Source of the DNA: Ifrita kowaldi
Lineage: Eukaryota; Chordata; Aves; Passeriformes; Cinclosomatidae
DNA: 64,000 bases
Assembly (NCBI GenBank): GCA_013398055.1
Contig: VZRS01009551.1
Location: 2,463-66,462 of the forward strand
Direction of reading: 5' to 3'
Shown here: in pieces, positions 13,401-22,900 of the stretch
Position numbering within the stretch: position 1 is the first letter of the stretch
Layout of the letters: each line of letters begins with the position of its first letter
Position numbers and translations under genes: made by a program
Notes under the pieces: model-generated
Seen by the model: only the letters and a program-made list of their open reading frames with translations
What the model was told of the DNA's origin: nothing
Databases searched by the model: none

Positions 13401-13436
13401 CACCAAGTCACCTACCACGTCATCTTTGCCTACTGA
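1159..13436 (+). CDS. OLFML2B: OLFML2B (olfactomedin-like 2B / photomedin-2), exons 2-8, 5'-partial
   Basis: Secreted extracellular-matrix glycoprotein; the family is known to bind sulfated glycosaminoglycans and to form disulfide-linked multimers. Seven exons joined by GT-AG introns keep one frame throughout (2,037 bp, 678 residues plus stop). Domains in order are an N-terminal region with two CxCxC-type clusters (DCRCKC and SCKCAC), a helical coiled-coil-like segment, a Pro/Thr/Ser/Ala-rich linker, and a C-terminal olfactomedin (OLF) domain ending in HVIFAY. Human OLFML2B is about 750 residues, so the missing part is the signal-peptide exon, left of position 1. OLFML2A is the close paralogue. 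OLFML2B is chosen because exon sequences match it closely (LLGDYDKVKA, VETITSG) and because ATF6 is the convergent neighbour, as at human 1q23. NxS/T sites are visible in exon 4 (NFT, NCS) and exon 8 (NGS, NIS). I see no stop or frameshift in the assembled exons. Confidence 0.95.
1423..4765 (+). other. OLFML2B intron 2
   Basis: 3.3 kb of moderately GC-rich intron. I see no exon, RNA gene or recognisable mobile element. Open frames up to 158 codons are attributable to GC content. Confidence 0.75.
4766..4873 (+). CDS. OLFML2B: OLFML2B exon 3: helical segment
   Basis: Thirty-six codons, phase 0 at both ends, between acceptor cttgcag and donor GAG|GTGAGT. The product contains AFYGLDLLKLHSVTTKLVG and ends KLEE. 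Its leucine-rich, charged composition fits the start of the coiled-coil that multimerises this family. It is nearly identical to the mammalian exon as I know it. Confidence 0.95.
4874..8420 (+). other. OLFML2B intron 3
   Basis: 3.5 kb intron; its last 0.7 kb contains the AT-rich retroviral env remnant. The rest shows nothing recognisable. Confidence 0.75.
7700..8280 (+). pseudogene. endogenous retrovirus env fragment (alpharetrovirus-like surface subunit)
   Basis: An AT-rich island in GC-rich intron. Its translation resembles the N-terminal part of the surface glycoprotein of avian alpharetrovirus-like endogenous elements: a hydrophobic leader near 7760-7805, then spaced N-x-S/T sites and cysteines. 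It is broken. The similarity lies in one frame from about 7742 to 7905 and continues in another from about 7915 to the stop at 8278-8280, so there is a frameshift near 7905-7915. Only part of the surface subunit is present: no transmembrane subunit, no gag or pol that I recognise, and no flanking LTR. It lies in the same orientation as OLFML2B and ends about 140 bases before exon 4. It cannot encode a functional envelope. The exact edges are uncertain. Confidence 0.75.
8421..8591 (+). CDS. OLFML2B: OLFML2B exon 4: variable coiled-coil / linker segment
   Basis: Fifty-seven codons, phase 0 at both ends, acceptor cttttctag and donor GAG|GTACAG. It carries two N-glycosylation sequons (NFT near the start, NCS in the middle) and ends with ADIEGSLQRDAEAAYTHSE. 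The first half (rich in G, E and Q) is much less conserved than flanking exons. The sequence just upstream, to within about 140 bases, is a retroviral env remnant. Confidence 0.92.
8592..10294 (+). other. OLFML2B intron 4
   Basis: 1.7 kb GC-rich intron containing a CCCT-rich tract near 8963-8982 and a CCGTG microsatellite. The 313-codon open frame at 8899-9840 reads through GC-rich and repeat sequence and has no recognisable protein character. Confidence 0.75.
9505..9552. repeat. (GCCGT)n pentanucleotide microsatellite
   Basis: Nine near-perfect tandem units with one interruption (CCATG in place of CCGTG). Very GC- and CpG-rich. Confidence 0.92.
10295..10523 (+). CDS. OLFML2B: OLFML2B exon 5
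   Basis: Seventy-six codons plus one base. The acceptor is tctctttcag and the donor is CAAC|GTGAGT. Begins GKYEERFLKDETISQQINS and ends with the acidic ESENDIEEQ. A basic stretch in the middle (KLRVRSRPPSKP, then VRGVTYYKA) is a plausible glycosaminoglycan-contact region, which is inference from composition. Confidence 0.93.
10524..11436 (+). other. OLFML2B intron 5
   Basis: 0.9 kb GC-rich intron; nothing further recognised. Confidence 0.75.
11437..11922 (+). CDS. OLFML2B: OLFML2B exon 6: Pro/Thr/Ser/Ala-rich linker
   Basis: 486 bp, starting with two bases that complete a split codon and ending one base into a Gly codon. Opens with DELFSGDNTVDLLIEDQLLR, which is conserved, then about 120 residues of low-complexity P/T/A/S/V, then EEEDIRNII leading into the OLF domain. 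The linker resembles a mucin-like O-glycosylated stalk. It is GC-rich and produces a 258-codon antisense open frame that should be ignored. The acceptor is tttggcag. Confidence 0.93.
11923..12373 (+). other. OLFML2B intron 6
   Basis: 0.45 kb intron with GT-AG ends; nothing further seen. The 0.28-kb intron 7 (12551-12834) is likewise plain. Confidence 0.75.
12374..12550 (+). CDS. OLFML2B: OLFML2B exon 7: start of olfactomedin domain
   Basis: 177 bp between acceptor catgcag and donor CAAG|GTGGG. The product runs from GRCKDTLSTI to NLDNFKQ and includes YGRNEGAWMKD and YVTNYYYGN, hallmark motifs at the start of the OLF beta-propeller. The Cys in GRCKD is the first of the conserved OLF disulfide pair; the partner is in exon 8. 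Confidence 0.96.
12835..13436 (+). CDS. OLFML2B: OLFML2B exon 8: olfactomedin domain and stop
   Basis: Terminal coding exon of 602 bp ending in TGA at 13434-13436. It encodes most of the OLF five-bladed beta-propeller: KLPYSWIGTGHVVYNG, WRWRGHSDVDFAVDE, QKETTWRTGL, GNCFVICGVLYAVDSY, ISYAFDTHT, IDYNPKDRLLYAWDNGHQ. The Cys pair in NCFVIC is conserved. Sequons NGS and NIS are visible. The high GC content yields long spurious antisense and out-of-frame open frames here. Confidence 0.97.
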
Positions 13437-14385
13437 GACCCCCCACCACAGTGGGGCACTGCGAGCCAGGGGCCACCAGCACCTTTTATTATTATTTTTA
13501 TTGTTATTATTGTTATTTTGTACAAATTGAAGAGTAAATGATGGGTTTTGTTTCAAGCTGGTTTTTTATGGCGGATTGTAGATCGATCCCCAGGCCAGAA
13601 CCACCTCCTTCGTCTTTGCTGTATCCTTGCTTCTGATTTTCCTTCCCAGGGGAAGGAGGTTCTCCTTTGGAAGGGCAGCCCCGGCTCTCCTGCCCAGAGA
13701 AGAGGAGGTGGCGCAGCCACAGTCCTCCTGATGATGTTTTTAGCTAAAGATGATCAGCAAGACACCCTGAACCAGTGCAAAGCTGCACGCACCAGGTCCC
13801 AGCGGGATGCTGATGCCTGCCTGTCCTGGTGGAGGACCTGCATGTCCCGTGGGAATGTCCCGTCTCTCAGGACCATCTTCCCAGCTGACGGCCAGCAGGC
13901 CCTTTGGAGATCCTGCTGTACAACGGGGCTGTGAGCACAGCTCCAGCAGCCCCTGGTGCTGGTACTTACGCCGAGGACTGTCCCCTCCAGCCGGGCTCTG
14001 CTCTTTGCAGGCTGCTCCGGGGGCCGGGCGCACCCCGAACCCTGACTCATGCCTGGAGGGAGCTGGCGGCGAGAGGGGGATGCTGTAAATACGTGTAGAT
14101 GGCTTTTGTTTGTTCATTTTGTAACCCAAAGTAGTCCCCCTTGGCATTTGCTGGGTGAAGACTCTGCTCAGCTGGGTGCTGGGCTGCCTGGGCAGCAGCT
14201 GGGGAGCCCTGGGGGCTGGTGGAGCCCTTGCTGTGCCACTCCATCTCCTACATTCCCTCCCACGTCCCTGCCTGCCCTGGTCCTGGACCATCAGGATCCC
14301 CTCACAGGGGCACGGCCCTTGCCCTCCTGCCCAGCAGCATCTTGTATTTACCTGCTGTCAGTAATAAAGGATCCAGTACCTTCGC
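13437..14385 (+). other. OLFML2B: OLFML2B 3' UTR (probable extent)
   Basis: Noncoding sequence from the stop codon to about 20 bases past the first AATAAA. It begins with a TTATT-rich tract (13483-13520) that may act as an AU-rich stability element. The 3' limit is inferred from the poly(A) signal; a distal signal cluster near 14.83 kb could extend it. Confidence 0.7.
14363..14368 (+). terminator. OLFML2B poly(A) signal (AATAAA)
   Basis: Canonical hexamer 0.93 kb after the stop codon, followed by a T/G-rich stretch at about 14389-14420, as expected downstream of a cleavage site. A weaker variant, AGTAAA at 13533-13538, also followed by a GT-rich stretch, could give a short-UTR form. Confidence 0.7.
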
Positions 14386-14839
14386 AGCTGTTCGGGGCAT
14401 TCTTTGGCTCTGGTTCACCCTCTGCGTGCATGAAAACGCACAGGGCTGCTTTGGTTGGTTTGGGGACAGCCAGTTTACACACCAGATGGGGACAAACCCC
14501 AGAGGGCTTTAGGCTGCTTGGGACCGGCACTGGGGCAGGGTGACATGGCCATGTCCTGCCCTGAGCAGAGCTTATCTCTGACACCTGAAGTTGTCCTCAG
14601 GTCACTCAGGCTGCAGTAAGACCCTCATGGGCTCCTCTGCCAGGCTCTGGGTGAGCAGCTCGTGTAGCGTGCCCCCTCTGCTGCAGCAGGAGGGGGACTG
14701 GGTGCATGTGCCATGGGCAGTGCCAACACTGTGCCAAGCAGAGCCACACTGCAGCCCAAGAGATGGCAGACACAGGACAGGTGTCCCAGTAATTTGCCTA
14801 AGGGAAACAGTATTAACAAGCACAATAATAAATATTAGT
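14386..14839. other. intergenic spacer between convergent genes
   Basis: About 450 bases between the likely OLFML2B cleavage site and the likely ATF6 cleavage site. It contains no gene; its right end is the AT-rich poly(A) signal patch. Confidence 0.55.
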
Positions 14840-14849
14840 AATAAATAAA
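14827..14849 (+). terminator. distal plus-strand poly(A) signal cluster
   Basis: Three AATAAA hexamers (14827-14832, 14840-14845, 14844-14849) lie in a short AT-rich patch in otherwise GC-rich DNA. They could be an alternative OLFML2B 3' end. They abut the probable ATF6 signal on the other strand. Confidence 0.4.
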
Positions 14850-16777
14850 AGAAGGATTTTATTGCCTTCAGTACTAGGGACACAGACAACAGAATTACAC
14901 AGGATGAGAGATGCTCTCCACCACCACAGCCCAGGGATGCTGGCTGAGGATGTGGTGCCACAGCAGCCCTGAGGCCCCAGCCCCCACCAGCAGCCCTTCC
15001 CCAAATGCCAGGCTGTGCCATGCCCAGCTTTCCAGTCCCTCCCCAGCTCCCTGGCAGCAAACGCCCCCCAGAGCAGCCAGCCGCCCCTACCCACGGCCAC
15101 GGGGGAGCCGCGTGCCTCTGGCTGGGGCACTGCTGGGGTTTCTGACTATTGTGTGAGCTGGCCCACAGTCAGGTGGGCCGGGGCCAGGAAAATGAACTGG
15201 TGCAAGGAGCGCAGCCAAACCCCTGGCCGAGCCCGGCTGCTTCCCAGCAGCGCGAGCGCCGAGAGGACGGGGGGCCTGCGCAGCCTGCGCCGAGGACGTG
15301 GCAAAGGGCACAGCCTTTCCATGGTGTTGCAAGGCACATACTTCACAGGGGTGTATTGCTCCTCATCCTCCTCCTCACTGCCCCTGGAGCTGTTTGTCTT
15401 GCTGCAGGATCAACCTTTATTTCCTAACAGCCACACACATACACTAATAATAATAATAATAATTAAAAACCCCACGTGAGCCAGTTAGCGCTCACACCAT
15501 GAAGGAAAGGCAGCTGGCTGGCAAAGTGAAGAAGCCCATCATCTTCTGTGTAAACTGCAGAGGGGAAAAAAAATAATGTAACAACATGCTGAAGTCATTA
15601 TGCAAGGCTGATGCTCTGTTGTCGGCTCATCCCAGCTGAGCACCAGTGTGCTGGAGTTCCTGGGCCCAGCTCCGGCCTGGGGCTCGGCCAGCAAACGTGG
15701 GATCAATGAACAGAGCTCCACAGACACTCTGGAATGGCAGCAGTTGGCTGCACCCAGTGTTTGGGGCAAATGGAATGTTCCCCCGGTGCCCAGCGGGTGG
15801 CTGTCAGTGCTGGTGAGGCAGAGGGGTGTGTGGGGCTGAGTGTGTGACCTGTGTGGGGCCTCAGCAGAAGGTGCTGTGGCTGTGTCCCACAGAACTGAAG
15901 CAGCCCCTCTGCCCCAGCAGGGCCAGTGCTGCTCCACGGGCTGTTGTTAGCAGTGAAAAGCATTAAATAGCACACACAAAAAACCCACACAAACAAAAAC
16001 CAGGAACAAAAGAAAAAAGAGCCAAACTCAAAAAACCCAAACTTTACAAATGTGTCTGCTGCGTGAAATCACTTCCCTTGGGCCAAGCCTTCCCCATGCA
16101 GCCACGAGGGCTGGGGCAGGCAGCAGCAGGATCCTGGAGAGCCAGGCAGATGAGGGATGCCTCAGAGGCAGCCCAGGCCCCGGGGCAGTGCGGGTTGCTC
16201 CGTCTGTAGTGCTTTAGTGGTAAGTGCGGGGTCCCACTGCCCTCCTGGCTGGCTGGGGCTGGGCTGCCCCTCCCAGGGCTTTCTGCCAAGGGAGGCTGCA
16301 CAGGCAGGGATTTGGGCAGAGACTGATGAGGAGTGGGGCTGTCTGGTCAGGCCCAGCACCGGCAGCTAGGAGCTGGACACTGCTTCCTCCTGCTGCCGGG
16401 GCACAGTGCAGGGAGAGAGGCCCGATCCGAAGCATGGGTGTCAGCTGCGATGTCTCTGGCTCACCTCCGGCAGCCTAACAGGGACAAAAATTGAAAACAA
16501 CCCACAATTTTGGACAGTGCATAAGTAGCAAGGATGGCCTGTGTCCCCCCATGCTGCATGGGGCCCCCAGGACTGTCCCTGGCAAGGAGCCAGCTGAGCT
16601 GCATAATCCCCGGGCAGGATGCGGCCACTGGGTAGGGTGAGGCACAGGAATGGGCTAAAGGGGACTGTCCCTGCCGTGCCCACGTGCCAGGAGCCCCAGG
16701 ACCTGCCAGGGAAGGGGCTCAGGCTGGCGGCAGGACCTGCTGCATGCCGGGTGCTCCCCTGTGCGCTGTCACAGGAG
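14840..16777 (-). other. ATF6: ATF6 3' UTR (inferred extent)
   Basis: Noncoding stretch between the ATF6 stop codon and its likely poly(A) site. It holds a short TAA microsatellite (15446-15463) and otherwise unremarkable, moderately GC-rich sequence. No open frame here looks like a protein. Confidence 0.55.
14858..14863 (-). terminator. probable ATF6 poly(A) signal
   Basis: AATAAA on the minus strand (TTTATT on plus), 1.9 kb past the ATF6 stop codon, with T-rich minus-strand sequence directly downstream. Another minus-strand AATAAA at 15416-15421 would give a shorter UTR. Long 3' UTRs are normal for ATF6. Confidence 0.5.
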
Positions 16778-16986
16778 CTACTGCAGGGATTTGACAATGG
16801 CCCTCAGGGCATGGGGCGTCTCTGGGACGGAGGGGGACGAGCTGTAGAAGGTGTCGGTGTGATTTCTGCGCTGCTCTCGGAGGTACGGAGGGACAGAGGA
16901 ACTTTTGATGTGGAGGATCCTGGTGTCCATCACTTCGCAGTCAATCTGCATCATCACCTCGTAGTCCTGCCCATTGATCACATTTT
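16778..16986 (-). CDS. ATF6: ATF6 exon 16: C-terminus and stop
   Basis: Minus-strand exon; acceptor cttttgcag after 16986 and stop codon TAG at 16780-16778. Encodes NVINGQDYEVMMQIDC, then RILHIKSSSVPPYLREQ, the RNHT sequon, a variable Ser/Pro-rich tail and VKSLQ-stop. The Cys is the second conserved luminal cysteine, involved in redox-dependent oligomer control. Confidence 0.97.
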
Positions 16987-19900
16987 CTGCAAAAGTAAGG
17001 ATTAATAAAAAGGTCAAAGTTAGCCCTGCAAGATCCAACAGCACTAAAAGCAGCGCTTTCTGGGCCTTTTTTTGTCTGGAGCAGGAGCTGCAGTGGGGGA
17101 ACTCCCTTTCTGGAGCTGCACACATGGAGCTCCATCTCACACAGCAGAGCCCCAGACTGCTCGTGACACCTCAAAGAGCCCACAGCACACTTAGCATGTG
17201 CAGTCACACCTAGAAATTAATGTCTTCTATTTCCCCTTCTTCATCTGCACATAATTACTGACAGAGTTTGCACTGTATAACATTTATTACAGAACTGTTG
17301 TTCTTGAGCCACTGAAGTATGGGAGTGATTGAAGATACGGTTTATTTAAGAAAGCTGAATGTTTCACTTTCTGTAACCCTCTTGACACTGAGGATCTTGA
17401 GGAATTTCTTCACCAGTTTATTAATAAAAAAAAGCTAAAATGTGATCTCTCAAAAGAATTAACTGTGCCTCACTCCTGTCCTGACCTGGCTGTTGTACTT
17501 GAGTGATGTGGTGACACTGGGCAAGGCCATTCCCCTGACAGACCCCTGGACACAGGAAGACCCAGACCAGCAAGCAGGACCTCGGTGTGGCCCCAGGCCC
17601 AGCACATCTGCTGCCACAGGAGCTCCTGGGCTTACAGGCTGTGCACATGGCTAGCATCTGCTGCCTGGATTTAAAGGTGGGAGACTATTCCCTGCATAGA
17701 CAGTGTGCCCAGGAATGCAAGAGCTGAGATCCGATTTCCAGGCACGACCAATCCTTTCAGAGTCAGAAGACTGCCATTGGCAGGGTTTCCTTTCTGTGCA
17801 GAGGAGGATGGAAGATCACCTAATGGAAAGCATATGGACTGGAGGAATGCAATATACATTACTAATTTTTACTGTTTTCCTGGATTAACTCTGACTCTGG
17901 ATGACAGCTGACAACCATGGCCGGACCCTCTTGTACCCCACGCCACCTGCAGAAGCCATTAGATCAACTATGTCTGGTATAGTAATGAAAAGCAGGAGCA
18001 AACCCTTGCTAAGGGGGCTGAGAGCCTGCAAGGGAAATCAAAGCTCCCACCTGCAAGAAATGAAATGGAAAAAGCTCTGTATGTGCCACCAAGAGACCGA
18101 AGCCAGAAGCAGCTGTGCAAGTCTCTGTGCCACTGACCCAAAACCCCTGACAAGCACCTTGTCCCTCCTGGATGCTGTGCTGCTGATAAAGCCCTGCTGT
18201 GATTTCAGGTGATTTGTGCCCAGCTGGGACCCTTTTAGAGGCCATCCCTCCAGGTCACCCTTCCTCTCTGCCTTTGGATGTGCCCTTGGCTCCCACCCGA
18301 CAGGCTCAGGACCAGTCAGCAGAGGGGGCTGGGCTGCTGGTGCCCCTCAGAAGATGGGGCTGGAAAGGGGAGCACAGGGGCACGAGGGGAAGCTGAGGGG
18401 CACAGAGCCTGGAGCCAGCACATGGGCACACATGGGCTCCCTGTGACACAGCAAGATGGAAACACAGCTCCTCAGCCCTCATGCTGCAGTGATAGAACCC
18501 TAGCTATGAGAGAAACAGTGCTCCAAAGCCACAAGTGGGTGAGGTGGGATGGGATGGTGGCCAGGGCCAGGAAAACCTCTTGGCAATGCAGTGAGTGTCT
18601 CTGACTGCCCATAGCAGCCAGCACAGAGGGCTATCATCAGGTTCCTGGGCATTGCACAAGACAGAGGGACCAGCAATCCCAAGGGCTGCCCAGGCAAGGG
18701 AGGGAGCTGTGCTGTGTGGGTGGCACTGGGGAGCATGGGAACCAGCCCAGCCCGTTCAGGCCAGCTGGGATCTCGCTTCCCCCAGTGCTGACACAGCAAC
18801 AAAGTGTGCCAGGATCAAGCAAGCCACAGCTCTGCTGCCCCATGGCAAGAGGGGCTGTGTCTTCTGAGTCCACCACAGCAGAGGGAGTGGGGAGGAATCA
18901 CGCTCACAATGAGCCTCTCTGGCCAGCAGGCACACAGGGGATGCACACCCCCCAAGCAGATATTCACAAAAGTACCCAAATCCTGCCCTGGGCCTCTGAA
19001 TTAGCCCAGGAATTAGAGGCAGATTTAAAGCTGGCATCTGATTCTTTCCCCTTTTGGGGTGAAGGTATTGAACTGCTGCAGAAAGCCTGTGCAAAGGGCT
19101 TGATCTCACAAGGGTGAGGGCAGTAATGGGAATGGCTCAATGCCCACTACAGGCATTTCCAGCAGCCTTTCTCATTACCATTAGCTCCAAACTGATACAG
19201 AACAGGAGGTGGGATGTTCCCCAAAGTCAGCAGTTAGTGCTTGGTGCTGCTGCCAGGCACCTGGACCAGCTTCGTTGTAAGGAGGGGTCTGAAAGTGGTG
19301 CCAGCCCTGGGACACCCAGCCCATCCCAGCCCAGGGAAGGGCTGATGCTCTGTGAGCATCCATGTGATGGCCTCAGCCAAACAGCAGGCAAACGTGACCT
19401 GAGTGCAGCTGGCACAATCCCCTGTTTGGGAAGACCAGCTCACTGTCATTGCAAGAAATGATTCCACACTGCTCCATCCTGAGCTCAATGCCGTTAAACT
19501 GCTTCATGATCTGGATGAGGAATACAGAGCATATTTAGAAGATTTCTGGAAGATGCTAAACTGGAGAGATTTCAACCACCTTGGAGTGGCTAGATTGGAT
19601 GAGACTGCAGTTTTGATAAAAGAGAGAAGCTGTCCAAAATCTTCAGAATGCATTTCAACCACGGCCAGAGCTGGAAAACATGAGTAAAAATGGGGCTGGG
19701 CAGAAGTACTACAGAAAAACCTTCAGGACTGCAGAGGATCACTGCGGATAAGCCAGCAGAATGACAGGACTAGAAACAACAGCTCGACTTCAAGAGAAAC
19801 ATATTTAACTTTGACCGAGTTTCTAATGATAATGAAATACAAGCCCTGCATGCATACCTTGGGGAGACGAGAGGCTCTCCATGACGGAGAGTTTTTAAGG

Positions 19901-22900
19901 AAAGGCTGGATGACCAGCTGCCCATTGGGCCCTCGGGTGCCTTGCTCCACACAGACACTTGCATTTGCTGCTGGTCTCTCTGACCCTGCCCTTCTGTGAG
20001 CTGCAAGTGCCTGCTCATGATTGCAGCTGCTGTCAGCACCTTCCCAAAACTCAGCACCTGCAGCTGTGGGTTCTCCACTGGACTCCATGGTCTGATCTGA
20101 TCCCCAGCACAAGCGAACAATTTTGCTTGGTGATTCCTGTGTCAGATCATTTAAAAACGGCCTTGTCAGGCTTTCTCTCCTCCCCCTCCCATGCATATTC
20201 AGTATCTGGAAGGCACCAGTGAGGCAGAGGGTGGGATTCCAGAGGGGCTGCTCCCAGCAGTGAGCTCACCAGCCATGTGTGCCTGATCCCTGGAGGGGTC
20301 AGTGTGTGTAACCAGCGCTCAGGCCAGCCTGCACTGCCCTGCCTGAGCACACACCCAGCACCCTCCCAGGGAGGCACAGGTAGCAGGGTGTCTGTGAAGC
20401 AGGTCTGACAGCCCTGGGCTGCTGCCTGCTGCTCTGTGCGCTGGCTGCAAGGTCAGCACTGCCAGCATGCATTACACAGGGCTGTCTAACAGCCCAGAGC
20501 AACGCTGACACTGAGTGATTTCTAAAGTTTACTGTCTTCAATTACCTATGACTGATGGTTTGTGGGATTACGTAAGTGAAAACACAGGAACGGATCTCCT
20601 GTAGAGGTGTCTGGATTTATAAATAGATTTATTGCTCCTCTTTGAAGTTCAGAACATACAGTTTCTCACACAGCGCAGACTCAGGCTTAAGAAGCCATCC
20701 TTGCTGGGCCAAGAGCCTGCACTGCAGTTAATTATTTGTTAACAGGTTTAAAAGCCATGCTTCAGGTGATTGACTATTTCAAATTAACAGCAAAGGTAAT
20801 TGTGCCAAGCGTTGCTGCTCTGACTGCACCTTCCCAAAGAGCCTTGCTGGCTCTTGTGGGCTGTACCAAACTCCCAACACAAGCTTGGTCTAGGGAACAG
20901 AAACCTAATTCCCAGTGCTGCTCTCCCCCTAAAACAAACATGTTGCAAAATCCAACAGATGAAAGCTGAAGTCTGCAGTCCAAACCAAAACCAAATAAGG
21001 CTGAGGGTATTAACTACTGCTACAAATTACTGAGGACGATGGAAGACTGTCTTCATATTTGAAGCACCACATTTTCAAAACTGTCTAACTGAAAAGGCCA
21101 TAAAACCAAAATCCTCCTTCTTCTCTCAGCAGCACAGACATCCATCAATCAGCTGACTGTTCAAATGTCTGTCTGTGAGACTGAGCACCTACTTCTATGG
21201 GAGATGCTCTCTCAGAGAAAGGCAGAAGACAGGCAGAGGGCTTGAAAGGCAGGCAATGAAACTTTTGTTTTGCAGTTAGTCAGAACAAATGGTGATGTCA
21301 ACAGTCTCTCTAGATTTCAACTTTACACATACTGTCGGGCTGTTTGGCCCTATGGACACACCTGTCCTACAGAAGATGTAATTCTGATAATTTATCCTTT
21401 CCTACCTACATACATCTTCCCCAAAAAGCTTTGCTGCAGCAAATGCTCATTTTGAGAACGCGTGTCTGCAGAGAAACTGAAACAGAGCTCCCCTGAAAGG
21501 CCACCTGAGCTTGCTGGAGTGTTTCAAGACTGTAACCAAACACCATGGAAAAGCTTTACAGCTTTCTGAAGGTGTACTCACGCCATAGGTACATTTATAG
21601 AGCCTTATTCTACCAGAACTATGAATTTTACCTTACTCTGGGCAGTATCACAAGAAAGTATTTACCAAAAAAATTACCAGAAAAATATTCTGTGGGAGCA
21701 ATACTCTATCATTCCGTGAGACCCTCAGTCCTCAGGCCCTCTCCTAAGGCCCAGCTGCCTTTGAAGCAGAAAACCCATGTACCTACTGGCTGGTGTCTGA
21801 GTAGGTGACTTTAAAATGGTCAGAACCTGCCTGGCTCTGTATCTGCTGTGCTCACTGAACACACGTTTAAGGTACTATCAGCCACACAGATCTGGACTAC
21901 ATGTCCTTGCTCCTCCAAAGGTACAGGGAGGGAAATCACTTGCCCCATCCTTACTTTAACTACCTGTCTTTGTCAGTAAGGCTGCAGAATCATCCCCTCC
22001 TCGTGGACAACAGCAGAGGGTGAATTTGCCCTTGGAACCAGCTTAATTGAGTCAAAATAGGAGCTGTTGAATCATCCCTGTGTAAGGTGATCCAAACCCA
22101 CCAACTCTCTTAAAGCCATCTTTGCTGAGCAGCTACTCACACTCTGTACTTTCCACAATTCCTTCTAAAGAGAACGTTTTCAGTCTGTGTCAGTGTTAAT
22201 TTACACTCGGAGCCCCTTCTGCAGGCCCATCTCTCACAGCAGCAGGAACCAGGGCAGCTTTCAAAGAACCACTGATGTGTTCCAGCACCTGGGTGCTTTG
22301 TGCGAGCTGCACCAAGCTGACAATGATAAAGTTTAGCTTCAAGAATGATTTAGCACCCAATTACCCCAATAGTTTTTATTGTAACCTGTCCTGGCCCAAA
22401 GCAGAGCTTATGTTTAGGGCAGCAGGGTTCAGAAAGCGCGAGCTTCAGGAGCTGAAGGCACCAGCTGCACTCTGGCACTGGCCTGTTGAAGGGCTGCAGC
22501 TGTCCCCACACATAACTCAGGGGGCTTTCTCCACATTGTCACTTCTGCAATCTTCCATCCCATCTCTGTTGAGAAGCCCTGACTGTCCTACCCAGCACAT
22601 CTGGACAATGTTTCCATCTGAAGGGCTGGTATACACTACCAAATAAGTATATAAATGAAGCAGTGTTACAGACTAAAAATACACTCACTGCAACGACGCA
22701 GCAGGATTCCTAAAACATTTACAGATTGGCTTATAGACAGGATTGTTTGAGGCAAGGGAGAAAGTTATAGTGTGACCCAAATAACTTCCCTTTTTAAAAG
22801 CAAATTCCCACTTGGAACTGCTTCCAAACAGAGCGCTTGCAATGGTGTCACCTATGTGAACTCAGCTGTCCTCAGTCCCTGGCAAAGGCTAAGTGAGATC

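Noticed and set aside
12810..13556. 248-codon minus-strand open frame
   Set aside because: Antisense shadow of the olfactomedin-domain exon.
19403..19687. 95-codon open frame with a protein-like acidic/aromatic segment
   Set aside because: The translation looks slightly gene-like, but I cannot place it in any family and see no splice sites or related frames around it. A translated search would be needed.
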